DNA of 64,000 nucleotides, from positions 186,001-250,000 of the forward strand of contig JADJVL010000002.1 of assembly GCA_016710635.1 (NCBI GenBank), read 5' to 3'. Each line of letters begins with the position of its first letter. Within the stretch, counting starts at the first letter, position 1. Made by a program: the position numbers and the translations under genes. The stretch is from Holophagaceae bacterium (GTDB taxonomy: Bacteria > Acidobacteriota > Holophagae > Holophagales > Holophagaceae). A model generated the notes under the pieces. That model was not told the DNA's origin and ran no database searches. It was given only the letters and a program-made list of their open reading frames with translations. Of the stretch, positions 49,829-58,944 are shown piece by piece.

Positions 49829-51145
49829 GTGGACGACCAGATGAGTCCGGAGGCCGGCTCGCGCACCCTGGGCGTGGGTTCCGATGCCACCCGCTTCGCC
49901 CACCCCTGGGATCCTTCAACGCCACCCTTCGCTGCGGAGGCCTTCGATCTGCAGGACAAGCTCTACGCCCTCCACTGCGCCGAAGGCCCGGTGCCCAAGG
50001 CCACGGCGGCGGCGGTGCGCGCCTTTATGGAAAAGGAACTGCGGCCCTGGGAGCTGGCCTGGCAGGAGGACGCCCTGGGCCTGCCGGCCCGGGCCCGCAA
50101 AGGCGCCGCGGCGCTCATCGGGATGAAGGAGGAGGACATCAGCCTGACCTCCAGCACGAGCGCCGGATTGCAGGCCATCGCCATGGGCTTTCCTTGGGAG
50201 GAAGGGGACGAGGTCCTCGCGCCCCTGGGCGAGTTCCCCAGTAATGCTTATCCCTGGAAAGCCCTGGCCCGCCGGGGGGTGAGCTTCCGTGAAGTGCGCA
50301 TTTTCAGCGGCCACCGCTCCGGGGCGGACGCCCTGGCTTCCGCGGCCCCGGGCACCGAGTCCGACAGCGAGGCCCGCATCCTGGCGGCGCTTTCCCGGAG
50401 GACCCGGGTCCTGGCCCTGTCCTGGGTGCGGTTCCAGGACGGCCTCAAGCTCGACCTGGCGCGCCTGGGCCAGGCCTGCCAGGACCGCGGCGTGCACCTC
50501 GTCGTGGACGGCATCCAGGGCGCCGGTACTCATCTGCCGGACCTGCGCTGGGCTTCGGCCTTTGCCACCGGCAGTCACAAGGGCCTGCTGGCGCCCCAGG
50601 GCGCGGGCTTTCTATGGACCTCCCCAGCCCTCCGCTCCCTGCTCCAGCCCATGGGGACCTGGCTTGGCGTGGTGGATGGCGACAACTTCGCCCGGCCTTC
50701 CACGGATTTCCACCGGGACTGGCTGGCGGATGGTCGCGCCCTGGAGCCCGGTGGTCCGCCGGTGCTCGCCGCCCTGGCCCTGGCCACCTCCATGGAGACG
50801 ATCCTGGACGCGGGTCTGGACGCGCTGTCGGCCCACGTCCACGCCTTGCAGGCCCGCTTCCTCGAAGGCCTTTCGGACATCCCCGATTGGCGTTCCGAAG
50901 CCCTGCGGCTGGAGCGCCTCCGGATCGAAGGCCGCCTCGGCGCCCTGTTGGCCCTCCATCACCGGGGCGAGGATGATTCGGCCCACCTGACCCTCATGCG
51001 CAAGGGCCTGAAGGCGGGCATCTTCACCTCCGTCCGCGAAGGCTACCTGCGCATCGCCTTCCACGGCTGGCACGGCGCCGCGGACGTGGAACGGCTGTTG
51101 GGGTGGATCGGCGGCGGCGCTACCGGAACAGCCAGCTCGCCTTGA
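49829..51145 (+). CDS. Class V aminotransferase
   Basis: A 438-residue PLP enzyme. The cofactor lysine is K251 in TGSHKGLLAPQGAGFLW; DGIQGAGTHLPDL holds the PLP-pyridine aspartate. The fold is that of the class V family (IscS, isopenicillin-N epimerase, kynureninase relatives), and the N-terminal EEDISLTSSTSAGLQAIA region suggests the epimerase/desulfurase branch, but no cysteine-desulfurase loop cysteine is evident. GTG 49829 has GGAGGG before it. Substrate unknown. Its 3' end overlaps the converging DUF5916 gene by 26 bp. Confidence 0.85.
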   Translation: MDDQMSPEAGSRTLGVGSDATRFAHPWDPSTPPFAAEAFDLQDKLYALHCAEGPVPKATAAAVRAFMEKELRPWELAWQEDALGLPARARKGAAALIGMKEEDISLTSSTSAGLQAIAMGFPWEEGDEVLAPLGEFPSNAYPWKALARRGVSFREVRIFSGHRSGADALASAAPGTESDSEARILAALSRRTRVLALSWVRFQDGLKLDLARLGQACQDRGVHLVVDGIQGAGTHLPDLRWASAFATGSHKGLLAPQGAGFLWTSPALRSLLQPMGTWLGVVDGDNFARPSTDFHRDWLADGRALEPGGPPVLAALALATSMETILDAGLDALSAHVHALQARFLEGLSDIPDWRSEALRLERLRIEGRLGALLALHHRGEDDSAHLTLMRKGLKAGIFTSVREGYLRIAFHGWHGAADVERLLGWIGGGATGTASSP

Positions 51146-53621
51146 ACTGCACCACGTCGTCGCTCTTCAGGTGCTGGAGCCGCTTGAGGTCCGCGTAGGG
51201 GCTCAGGGAGCCCCGGCCGTTGAGCAGCTCGTCGGTGCTGGCGCCGTGGGTGTAGACGATGAAGAAGGCCGACCCGGGGCGGAATTCCCAGCGGGTGATG
51301 AGGTTGATGTTGGAGGCGCGGAAGCTGAAGGCGGTGGGATTCGCCGTCGTGGCCGGGGCGAGGGTGTGGTCGTCCACGTAGGCCTTCAGGTCCCGGAAGG
51401 CCCAGGACACGCCGAGCCACTGGGCGAAGAGCTGCACGGTGAGCCTGGGATTGAAGGCGTAGGAGACGCGGACCACCTGGTTCAACTCGCTGAGCCGGCG
51501 CAGACCCGTGATCGGCGTGCCCGCGGATTGGCCGGGCACCGGGGCAGGCGTGTCGCCGTTGGTCTCCAGCCAGCGTCGCTCCCCCTCGTCGAGGCTGTAG
51601 GTGGTGCTGAATTGGAGTTCCAGGGCCGGAAGAGGTTTCACGAGCTGGAAGACGCTGGTGTCCGTGGAGGGTCCGCCCTCGTGCCAGGCCCGGTTCACCG
51701 TGGCGCGGAAATACCAGGGCTTGTTGCCCGGCGTGTCGAAGCCCAGCTGGGCGTAGGGAATGGCTTTCACATGAAGGTACTTCTTCACCGGGTCGCCGTA
51801 GGTGCGCAGCTCCCGGTCGTCCTCCACCGGCAGGTTCGTCCCGCCGGAGGCCCACAGGGCCACGTAGTTGGTGAAGTCGGTCTTGGCCCGCGTGCCGATC
51901 CAGCGGTTGAAGATCCGGCCCCGCTGATCCCGGTTGAGGCCGCTGTCGAAGCCCCACTCCCAGTTGCGCAGGACGCCCCAGGTGCGGTCCCAGCGCTTGG
52001 TGCCCCAGAAGTTCACGAACTGTTCGTCGTAGCGCGACCGGTAGCCCAGGTCGTTGATGTTGAAGTCGTGGCCCACGTTCACCACCAGGCCGTTGAGGGA
52101 CCAGCCATTGGCCCACTGCTTGGCCCCGCCGAGGCGGCCGAACCAGCCACCGGGGCGGTCGCCATCCTTGGGCCCCGTCTGGGAGCGGACCAGGGAGAAG
52201 TCCAGGGTCCCACTGCGGTCCGCGCTCTTGAGGACGCCGTCCACGGCCCCGACGAAGGCCTCCCGGCCCGAGGCCCCCGCTTCGCGCACGGCGGACACGA
52301 AGCCGCCGAGGTAGCTGCCGCGGGCATCCAGGAGCTGTTGGGCTCGGACCACGCCGTAGCTGGTGAAGGGCGCGATCTCCCGGCGGAAGGCACGGCCGTC
52401 GGCGCTGCGGAAGCGGGCCTGCTCGTTCTCCACCCCGGCGCCCAGGGCGCCGAAGTTGAGGCCGCCCTCGGTCTTGACGGTGTATTTGGCGGCGCCGGCG
52501 ATCTCCGTCGCGAGGGGATGCTCCAGCAGGGTTTCACCTTCCCCTGCGTTCGGAGTGCCCAGGCCCCGGCCGATGCGGCGGCTGTAGAAGAGGGTCGGGC
52601 CCACGGTGCTGAAGATCTCCGCGCCTTCCAGGAAGAAGGGCCGTTTTTCCGGGAAGAAGGTCTCGATGGTGCTGAGGTTCAGCACCACCTGGTCCACCTC
52701 CACCTGGCCGAAGTCGGGACGGATGGCGAGATCGAGCTGGCTGTAGGAGTTGAGGCCGATGCGGGCGTCCAGGCCGGCCTTGCCCTCCCATTTCCGGTCG
52801 TCGAAGGCTTCGGTGGTCTCGAACTTCCGCGCCGCACTCAGGTAGGGGATCCACTCCCGGCGGGCCTGGGGTTTCACGCCTTCGATGCCGGTGAGTTCCG
52901 GAAAGCGACTGACGAAGGCGTTCTCACCCCGGGAGACCAGGTGCCAGCGGGTGAATTCCCGCACGGGGCCCTGATCGCTGCGGTTGAAATTGATGCCCCA
53001 GGTCTGGGCGCCACTGCGATGCAGCCGCAGCAGGGAAAGGGGGATCTTCAGCTCGGCGGTCCAGCCCAGGTCATCCACGCCCACAGCGCTCTCCCACACG
53101 CCGTCCCAGCTCGCGTCGAAATTGGTGTCCTGGAAGATCACCTGGTCCTTCTGAACGCCGGCGGCATTCACCTCGAAGAGGAAGGCGGTCCGCCCGTCGT
53201 GGAGGGAATCGATGGCCACGCCGAACCAGTCGGCCTGGCTGTCCTGGTCCCGCCGGTGGAGGCGCCGGATGATCCTGGCCCGCCCGCCTTCGAGGGCCGG
53301 GTCGTGGAACATCCGCGCGCCCACATAGACGAAATGGTCGTCGTAGAGCACCTTCACCTCGGTCCGCTGCCGGGCGGGCTGGCCGCGCACGGGCCACTCC
53401 GTGGTGAAGCCGGAGGCGGCGGGCGCCTCGGCCCAGGATTCCTCTTCAAGGCGGCCGTCGAGGGTGATGGGCCCCTGGACCCGCTGCGCCTGGAGCGACT
53501 TCGCGGCCTTGGCCGGCAGCTCCTGCCGGGGACCGCCGGCGGCCCGGGCCAGGCCGAAGCTTCCCAGCGCCGGGCCCAGAAGGGCCAGGGCGGCAACCTG
53601 GGGGAAGGCGGGCCTTGTCAA
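51120..53621 (-). CDS. DUF5916 outer-membrane protein with CBM9-like domain
   Basis: An 833-residue envelope protein. After a signal peptide comes a CBM9-like N-terminal domain (about 30-220; ITLDGRLEEESWAEAPAASG, VKVLYDDHFVYVGARMF) and then a long DUF5916 region with PFFLEGAEIFS and many alternating strands to the C-terminal FKASWLFR, ending in an aromatic-basic pair typical of an outer-membrane barrel. I chose a TTG at 53621, with GAGAGGA before it, because it gives a clean signal peptide. Function unknown; relatives often accompany carbohydrate or protein uptake genes. Confidence 0.78.
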   Translation of the reverse strand: MTRPAFPQVAALALLGPALGSFGLARAAGGPRQELPAKAAKSLQAQRVQGPITLDGRLEEESWAEAPAASGFTTEWPVRGQPARQRTEVKVLYDDHFVYVGARMFHDPALEGGRARIIRRLHRRDQDSQADWFGVAIDSLHDGRTAFLFEVNAAGVQKDQVIFQDTNFDASWDGVWESAVGVDDLGWTAELKIPLSLLRLHRSGAQTWGINFNRSDQGPVREFTRWHLVSRGENAFVSRFPELTGIEGVKPQARREWIPYLSAARKFETTEAFDDRKWEGKAGLDARIGLNSYSQLDLAIRPDFGQVEVDQVVLNLSTIETFFPEKRPFFLEGAEIFSTVGPTLFYSRRIGRGLGTPNAGEGETLLEHPLATEIAGAAKYTVKTEGGLNFGALGAGVENEQARFRSADGRAFRREIAPFTSYGVVRAQQLLDARGSYLGGFVSAVREAGASGREAFVGAVDGVLKSADRSGTLDFSLVRSQTGPKDGDRPGGWFGRLGGAKQWANGWSLNGLVVNVGHDFNINDLGYRSRYDEQFVNFWGTKRWDRTWGVLRNWEWGFDSGLNRDQRGRIFNRWIGTRAKTDFTNYVALWASGGTNLPVEDDRELRTYGDPVKKYLHVKAIPYAQLGFDTPGNKPWYFRATVNRAWHEGGPSTDTSVFQLVKPLPALELQFSTTYSLDEGERRWLETNGDTPAPVPGQSAGTPITGLRRLSELNQVVRVSYAFNPRLTVQLFAQWLGVSWAFRDLKAYVDDHTLAPATTANPTAFSFRASNINLITRWEFRPGSAFFIVYTHGASTDELLNGRGSLSPYADLKRLQHLKSDDVVQFKASWLFR

Positions 53622-53661
53622 TGTCCTCTCCGGGGCGGTCCAGCAGATCGACGTGGTGGCC

Positions 53662-53691
53662 ACTATACCCCATGACGCGATGCTTCAAGCA
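53662..53691 (-). promoter_or_regulatory. Promoter and palindrome in the DUF5916/DUF192 divergent gap
   Basis: On the minus strand TATAGT (53667-53662) is a 5-of-6 match to the -10 box; TTGAAG or TTGCTT lies 15 or 19 nt upstream. TGCTTCAAGCA (53681-53691) is a short perfect palindrome overlapping the -35 region and might be an operator. The plus-strand gene has TACACT 18 nt before its start. Confidence 0.4.
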
Positions 53692-53729
53692 AGTGAAACC
53701 GACCTACACTGACGGTTTGAGGAGATCGC

Positions 53730-54257
53730 ATGCGCCGGATCGCATCGCTAGCCCTGACGGCCATCTCGGGGCTGTCCATGACCACCGCCGCCCGGACCGC
53801 GACCTCCGGGGGCACGGTCACCGCCAAGGGCAAGAGCTTCCTGGCGGAAGTGGCCCTGTCCGAGGCTGAGCGCGCCAAGGGCCTGATGTACCGGCGGACC
53901 CTGGCACACGACCGCTGCATGTTCTTCATCTACGAAGCCGATGGCTACCACGCGATCTGGATGAAAAACTGCCTCATCAGCCTGGACGTCGCCTGGGTCT
54001 CCGCCGATGGCACCGTGGTGGAGATCCAGGAGAATGTGCCCCCCTGCAATCCCATGGCGGCCGGGGAATGCCCCACCTTCGGCGGCAACCAGCCCGCCCG
54101 CCACTTCGTCGAATTCGCCAGCGGCACCTTCAAGCGCATCGGCCTCAAGGTCGGCGACCGCCTCGGCTGGGATCTAAAGCTCGACGACGGCAAGACCTTC
54201 AAGGGCGGCGCGGCCGCCAAGGCCGCCGCAGCCGTCGCCCGGAAGAAGAGGAAATAG
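53730..54257 (+). CDS. DUF192 family exported protein
   Basis: A 175-residue protein with a signal peptide (MRRIASLALTAISGLSMTTA) and a complete DUF192 domain: FLAEVALSEAERAKGLMYR, MFFIYEADGYHAIWMKNCLI, and a C-terminal GLKVGDRLGWD. The family forms small beta-barrels of unknown role in the periplasm. The C-terminus adds an Ala/Lys-rich tail (AAAKAAAAVARKKRK). Divergent from the DUF5916 gene and convergent with the metallophosphoesterase gene. Confidence 0.88.
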   Translation: MRRIASLALTAISGLSMTTAARTATSGGTVTAKGKSFLAEVALSEAERAKGLMYRRTLAHDRCMFFIYEADGYHAIWMKNCLISLDVAWVSADGTVVEIQENVPPCNPMAAGECPTFGGNQPARHFVEFASGTFKRIGLKVGDRLGWDLKLDDGKTFKGGAAAKAAAAVARKKRK

Positions 54258-54266
54258 GACCGTCCC

Positions 54267-55058
54267 TCAGCCTTCTTCAGGGACGGGCCCGCGGCCCTTG
54301 GGCCGGCCCGGCCGGGCGATGGCCTTGAGGTGCTCGGGCGGCGGCGGCAGGTTGGGCAGGTCGAGGGGGGCGAGGTGCGTCCCGAGGAGTTTCCAGGCCC
54401 GGGCCTGCCGGGGCAGGCGCTCGGGCTGCATCACTTCCCAGCCCTGGGCGTAGCCCACGAAGGGCGGCAGCACGAGGGCGTAGCCCGTGAACAGAAAGGC
54501 GGGATGGCGGATCCAGTCCTCCCCATGATCCGGTGCCGCGATGGGCTCAGCGAAGAGGGGGTGGAGCCCGCCATTGATCCAGAACCCTTCCCGGGGCTCG
54601 TGGCGGGGATAGACGAAGACCCGCCGGCGGTGCATCAGGGTGTGGTTCCCGACCCGCCAAGTCTCCACGGGCTGGAGGCCCGTGCCTTCCAGGGCCGGGC
54701 CCCAGGCGCGCTCGGGATGGCCCACCACTTGCACGAGCTCCCGCTTCCCGTGGCCCCGGAGCTTGTGGATGATGGCGCGCAGCTCCTCGGCCTCCTCGCC
54801 CTCCACCGAGCCCTGGTTGGGCTTCATGTCGCCCAGCAGGACGATGCGGGTCGGGTGCAGGTCGGTCACCAGGCCGAGAAGGCGCTCCCAGATCTCGTTC
54901 TGCTGGGAGACCGGCAGGAGTTCGGGTTTCTTGCGCCGCGCGGCGCCCATGCCGAAGAAGAGGTCCGCCACCACGAGGGTGCCCGCCTTGGGCATCCACA
55001 CGGCGCGGCGGCTGTCGAGGGAGACGTCGTCGGTGACCTGGATCTGCATCCCTGCCAT
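54267..55058 (-). CDS. PdeM-like metallophosphoesterase with degenerate metal site
   Basis: A 263-residue protein with the layout of the DNA-repair-associated PdeM/metallophosphoesterase family, but the metal motifs are altered: VADLFFG for DxHxG, LGDMKPNQ for GDxxH, VGHPERAW for GNHD and GGLHPLF for GHxHP. It is therefore probably inactive or uses a different metal set. C-terminal sequence is Pro/Arg-rich. I used ATG 55058; an ATG at 55049 is also possible. No ATP-dependent DNA ligase gene is nearby. Confidence 0.72.
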   Translation of the reverse strand: MAGMQIQVTDDVSLDSRRAVWMPKAGTLVVADLFFGMGAARRKKPELLPVSQQNEIWERLLGLVTDLHPTRIVLLGDMKPNQGSVEGEEAEELRAIIHKLRGHGKRELVQVVGHPERAWGPALEGTGLQPVETWRVGNHTLMHRRRVFVYPRHEPREGFWINGGLHPLFAEPIAAPDHGEDWIRHPAFLFTGYALVLPPFVGYAQGWEVMQPERLPRQARAWKLLGTHLAPLDLPNLPPPPEHLKAIARPGRPKGRGPVPEEG

Positions 55059-55121
55059 TGGAACACGGGCCTTGGCGGGGTGTTCCATCGTGTTACGATG
55101 TTCACCTTTTCCGGAGTTCCC

Positions 55122-57623
55122 ATGCTTGGTCCGCGCCTCATCCTGCTCGCCGCCGGCCTCGCTTCCGCCGGGATGGCCCAGCGGCCGCCATCGCCTCCCT
55201 ACCCGGAGAACAAGAGCAAGGCCAACGAGAGCTTCTTCCGGAAACTGGAGAACCTGCCCACGCCCAACCTCTACCGGGCGGCCAGCGGCGCGCCTGGGCA
55301 CCGCTACTGGCAGCAGCAGGTGGACTACAAGATCCGCGTGTCCCTGGACGATGAGAAGCAGAAGGTCAGCGGCACCGAGGACATCACCTACCACAACAAC
55401 TCCCCGGACGAGCTGCGCTACCTCTGGCTGCAGTTGGACCAGAACATCCGCAAGGCCACCTCCACCGGCGCCAACAGCCGGTCGGCGCCCAACCTCGAGG
55501 CCCTGGCCGGGGACGACAAGCCCGGGGTGCCCGGCTATGTGCTGCGTTCTCTCGCCTCGAAGGACAACCGGGACGGCCACGTCATCCACGCGGTGAAAGA
55601 CGCCACCGGCAAAGACCTGCCCTTCACCGTGGTGGACACCATGATGCGGGTGGACCTGCCGGTCCCCCTCAAGCCCGGCCAGGTGTTGAAGTTCTCCGTG
55701 GCCTGGGACTACGTGGTGAACAACTACAAGAACGCCGGGGGCCGCAGCGGCGTCGAGCAACTGGAGGACGGCGCCCGGCTCTACAACATCGCCCAGTGGC
55801 AGCCCCGCCTCGTGGCCTACACCGATGACATGGGCTGGCAGCACCAGCAGTTTCTCGGACAGGGGGAGTTCACCCTGGAGTTCGGCGACTGGGACGTGGA
55901 GATCACCGTGCCCTGGGATTTCACGATCCTCGCCACCGGCGAGCTCCAGAACCCCCAGGAAGTGCTCACCGCCGCCCAGCGGGACCGCCTCATGAAGGCG
56001 CGCTCCGCCAGCAAGCCCCTCTTCATCGTGGCCCCGGAAGAGGCGGGCAAGGGCGAGTCCAGGCCCACGAAATCCGGGACCTCCGTGTGGAAGTTCAAGG
56101 CCGCCAACGTGCGGGACTTCGCCTGGAACACCTGCCGGCGGCAGATCTGGGACGCCATGGGCGTGGACGTGAACGGCCGCACCGTGCTGGCCATGAGCGG
56201 CTACACGAAGGAGGGGATGCCCCTCTGGGACAAGTACAGCACCGCCGCGGTGGCCCACACGCTGCGAGTCTACGGCCGCTATACCTTCGACTACCCCTAT
56301 CCCGTGGCCATCAGCTGCCTCGGGCTGGGCGGCGGCGGCGGCATGGAATATCCCATGCTCTGCTTCAACGGCCCGCGCCCGGAAAAGGACGGCACCTACA
56401 GCGAACGCACCAAGCACGGCCTCGTCGGTGTGGTGATCCACGAGGTGGGCCACAACTTCTTCCCCATGATCGTGAACAGCGATGAGCGCCAGTGGTCCTG
56501 GATGGACGAAGGCTTCAACACCTTCCTCCAGTACCTCGCCGAGAAGGAATGGAATCCGGACTTCCCCACCACCCGCAGCATCGTCCAGGGCATCACCGAC
56601 TACCTGAAGTTTCCTGACGCGACGCCCATCATGACCCAGAGCGATGCGGTGCGGCACTTCGGCCCCAACGCCTACCAGAAGCCCGCCGCTGGCTTCAACA
56701 TGCTGCGGGAAACGATCATGGGCCGGGAGCTCTTCGACTTCGCCTTCAAGGAATACGCCCGGAGGTGGAAGTTCAAGCGGCCCCAGCCGGCGGACTTCTT
56801 CCGGTCCATGAACGACGCCTCGGGCCTCGACCTCGACTGGTTCTGGCGGGGCTGGTTCTACATGACCCTGGCCCCCGACCTCGCCGTGGAAAACGTGGAG
56901 CTCTTTCGCCTCGGCGACCTCGATCCCGCCAAAGCCAAGGAGCGGCAGCGGGAGGCCGACGCGCGGAGGGACCAGAACATCTCCAAGCTCCGCGACAAGA
57001 CCCTCATCCCCGAAGGCGGGGCTGAAAAAGCCCAGGGCTACCAGGATTTCTACACGGACGGCTCCTACGACCGCTACGCGGTGACGGCGGCGGACCGGCA
57101 GAAGGTCGAGGCGGCGACGCGGGCCCTGGCCGCCGACGAAAAGGAATGGCTGGGCTTCCGGAAGAACATCTACCGCATCACCTTCCGCAATGCGGGGAAG
57201 TTCCCCATGCCCATCATCGCCCGGCTCGAGTTCAAGGACGGCAGCAGCGAAGTGCTGCGCCTCCCGGCCCAGGCCTGGCTGATGAACGAGGAGCGCTTCT
57301 CGAAACTCGTGGCCACGGACAAGGAGCTGACGGGTGTGGAGCTGGATCCCTTCCAGGAGATCCCCGACATCGACCGCGGAAACGACGTGTACGCTCGCCG
57401 GATCGGTCCAGCCCAGATCCTGAACCTGGGCCGCACGCCGCCCCGGCAGCCCAATCCCATGCAGGAGAAGGAAGCCGAGAAAAAGAAGAGCGCCCAGGGG
57501 AGCGCAGGAACAGAAACAGGTGAAAAGGTTGGAGGGAGAAGCCTGAGCCTGAAGGGCGAAGAGGCGAAGGCCGCAAGGGACGGGAAAAAGCCCGAGGAGA
57601 AGAAGCCGGAGACCGGCCACTGA
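55122..57623 (+). CDS. M1-family (gluzincin) metallopeptidase
   Basis: An 833-residue exported peptidase with a signal peptide (MLGPRLILLAAGLASAGMAQ). The zinc site is HEVGH (H440, H444) and E463 in WMDEGF; the aminopeptidase exopeptidase motif appears as GGGGGMEYPML near residue 405 instead of GAMEN. The N-terminal beta-saddle domain begins VDYKIRVSLDDEKQKVSGTE. The last 60 residues are Lys/Glu-rich and low in complexity. ATG 55122 has GGAG upstream; an in-frame ATG at 55098 would add eight residues. Confidence 0.9.
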   Translation: MLGPRLILLAAGLASAGMAQRPPSPPYPENKSKANESFFRKLENLPTPNLYRAASGAPGHRYWQQQVDYKIRVSLDDEKQKVSGTEDITYHNNSPDELRYLWLQLDQNIRKATSTGANSRSAPNLEALAGDDKPGVPGYVLRSLASKDNRDGHVIHAVKDATGKDLPFTVVDTMMRVDLPVPLKPGQVLKFSVAWDYVVNNYKNAGGRSGVEQLEDGARLYNIAQWQPRLVAYTDDMGWQHQQFLGQGEFTLEFGDWDVEITVPWDFTILATGELQNPQEVLTAAQRDRLMKARSASKPLFIVAPEEAGKGESRPTKSGTSVWKFKAANVRDFAWNTCRRQIWDAMGVDVNGRTVLAMSGYTKEGMPLWDKYSTAAVAHTLRVYGRYTFDYPYPVAISCLGLGGGGGMEYPMLCFNGPRPEKDGTYSERTKHGLVGVVIHEVGHNFFPMIVNSDERQWSWMDEGFNTFLQYLAEKEWNPDFPTTRSIVQGITDYLKFPDATPIMTQSDAVRHFGPNAYQKPAAGFNMLRETIMGRELFDFAFKEYARRWKFKRPQPADFFRSMNDASGLDLDWFWRGWFYMTLAPDLAVENVELFRLGDLDPAKAKERQREADARRDQNISKLRDKTLIPEGGAEKAQGYQDFYTDGSYDRYAVTAADRQKVEAATRALAADEKEWLGFRKNIYRITFRNAGKFPMPIIARLEFKDGSSEVLRLPAQAWLMNEERFSKLVATDKELTGVELDPFQEIPDIDRGNDVYARRIGPAQILNLGRTPPRQPNPMQEKEAEKKKSAQGSAGTETGEKVGGRSLSLKGEEAKAARDGKKPEEKKPETGH

Positions 57624-57643
57624 GCCAGGACCTCCGCATCGAA

Positions 57644-58462
57644 TTGGCGTGGCAGGGCCTTCCCCGGACGGCCCTGCTGCACCTTCCTCCTGGAAGCGTC
57701 GGGCCGGTGCCCCTGCTGATGGCGCTGCATGGCACCGGCGGCACGCCCCGCCTGATGGCCCGGATCACCGGCCTCAATGCCATCGCCGACCGCTGCGGCT
57801 TCGCGGTGGCCTACCCGGCGGCCCTGGGGAAGCCCGGACGGGAGGAGACCGCCACCGGCGCCGCCTGGAACGCGGGGCCAGGGCTCGGCTGCCCGGACCA
57901 CGCCAACGCCGACGATGTGGGCTTCCTGCGGGCCCTGGTGGCCCACCTCGCGGCGAACCAGCCCATCGACAGGCGTCGGATCCATGCCTGCGGCCTGTCC
58001 AACGGCGGACGCATGGCGGCGCGGCTGGCCTTGGAGGCCGCGGATGTCTTCGCATCCGCCGCCATCGTGGCCGGGGCGTGGAACGGGGAAGGCGCCACGC
58101 CGAGCCGGCCGATGCCGCTCCTGATGATCCATGGCACCGAAGATCGCCACATCCCCTACGAGGGCGGCCGCGGGGCGCTCGGTCGGGCGGTGGAGAACCT
58201 GCCGATGCGGGAGCAGTTCCTGCGCCTGGCGGCCCTCATGGGGTGCGAGGGCAAGCCGCGGCGGACCTTTCAAGGCGCCTTCTTCCGGGATGTGTTCCGC
58301 CATGCGGGGGCGGACGCGGCCGTCGCGCTCTGGACCCTGCCCGGGGAAGGCCACGCCTGGCCCGGAGGACGGGCCTGGGCGCCGACCGCGGATCCACCGA
58401 CCCCTTTATTTTCCGCGTCCGAGGAGATCTGGTCCTTCTGCGCGCCATACTCGTTGCCATGA
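57644..58462 (+). CDS. PHB-depolymerase/LpqC-type alpha/beta hydrolase
   Basis: A 272-residue esterase-like hydrolase. The nucleophile is in GLSNGGRMA (G-x-S-x-G), with MIHGTEDRHIPY giving the acid and GEGHAWPGG the histidine; LMALHGTGG supplies the oxyanion-hole region. This is the pattern of polyhydroxybutyrate-depolymerase and feruloyl-esterase-like proteins. No signal peptide is evident with the TTG start at 57644, but the true start is uncertain since no ATG lies upstream in frame and AGGA lies 14 nt before. The gene is coupled (ATGA) to the next. Confidence 0.78.
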   Translation: MAWQGLPRTALLHLPPGSVGPVPLLMALHGTGGTPRLMARITGLNAIADRCGFAVAYPAALGKPGREETATGAAWNAGPGLGCPDHANADDVGFLRALVAHLAANQPIDRRRIHACGLSNGGRMAARLALEAADVFASAAIVAGAWNGEGATPSRPMPLLMIHGTEDRHIPYEGGRGALGRAVENLPMREQFLRLAALMGCEGKPRRTFQGAFFRDVFRHAGADAAVALWTLPGEGHAWPGGRAWAPTADPPTPLFSASEEIWSFCAPYSLP

Positions 58463-58944
58463 GGCTTCGGGGTCTGGTCTTCGGCGTGGCGGCGGTGATC
58501 GCCACGGCCCACGACTATCCGGTGACCTACGGCGTGCTGACCCTCGGCCCGGGGCGGGCTTCGCTCCGCCTGCGTCTCGCCCTGCACCACTTCCAGCCGG
58601 AACTGGAGGCCTTCGCAGGACGGAAACTGGCCCTGAAGGACGGAGAGATCTTCGAGCCCGCCCTCCTGGAGGCCTACCTTCGGGATCGCATCGTCCTGGC
58701 GGATGGCCGGGGCCGGCCCGCGACCTGGAAGGCGGTGAAGCAGGACCTGGACGCCTTCGACCTGGTGCTCACCCTGGAAGCGCCCCTGGCCTCGGCGAAG
58801 GGCGCGACGCTCCGCCACACCCTCTTCTTCGACCGCAGCCGGGCGCAGCAGAACCTCGTTACGGTGGAAGGCCTCGGCGAGCGCCGGGGCCTGACCTTCA
58901 ACGCCAAGCAGCCGCAGCTGCCCCTGGAAGGCCTGCGGCGGTGA
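58459..58944 (+). CDS. Exported hypothetical protein (DUF6702-like)
   Basis: A 161-residue protein with a short signal peptide (MRLRGLVFGVAAVIATAHD) and a single beta-rich domain beginning HDYPVTYGVLTLGPGRASLR, which resembles the DUF6702 family of periplasmic proteins that begin with His-aromatic and a strand. There are no metal or active-site motifs. It overlaps both neighbours by 4 nt, so it belongs to the hydrolase-DUF-TSUP operon. Confidence 0.5.
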   Translation: MRLRGLVFGVAAVIATAHDYPVTYGVLTLGPGRASLRLRLALHHFQPELEAFAGRKLALKDGEIFEPALLEAYLRDRIVLADGRGRPATWKAVKQDLDAFDLVLTLEAPLASAKGATLRHTLFFDRSRAQQNLVTVEGLGERRGLTFNAKQPQLPLEGLRR

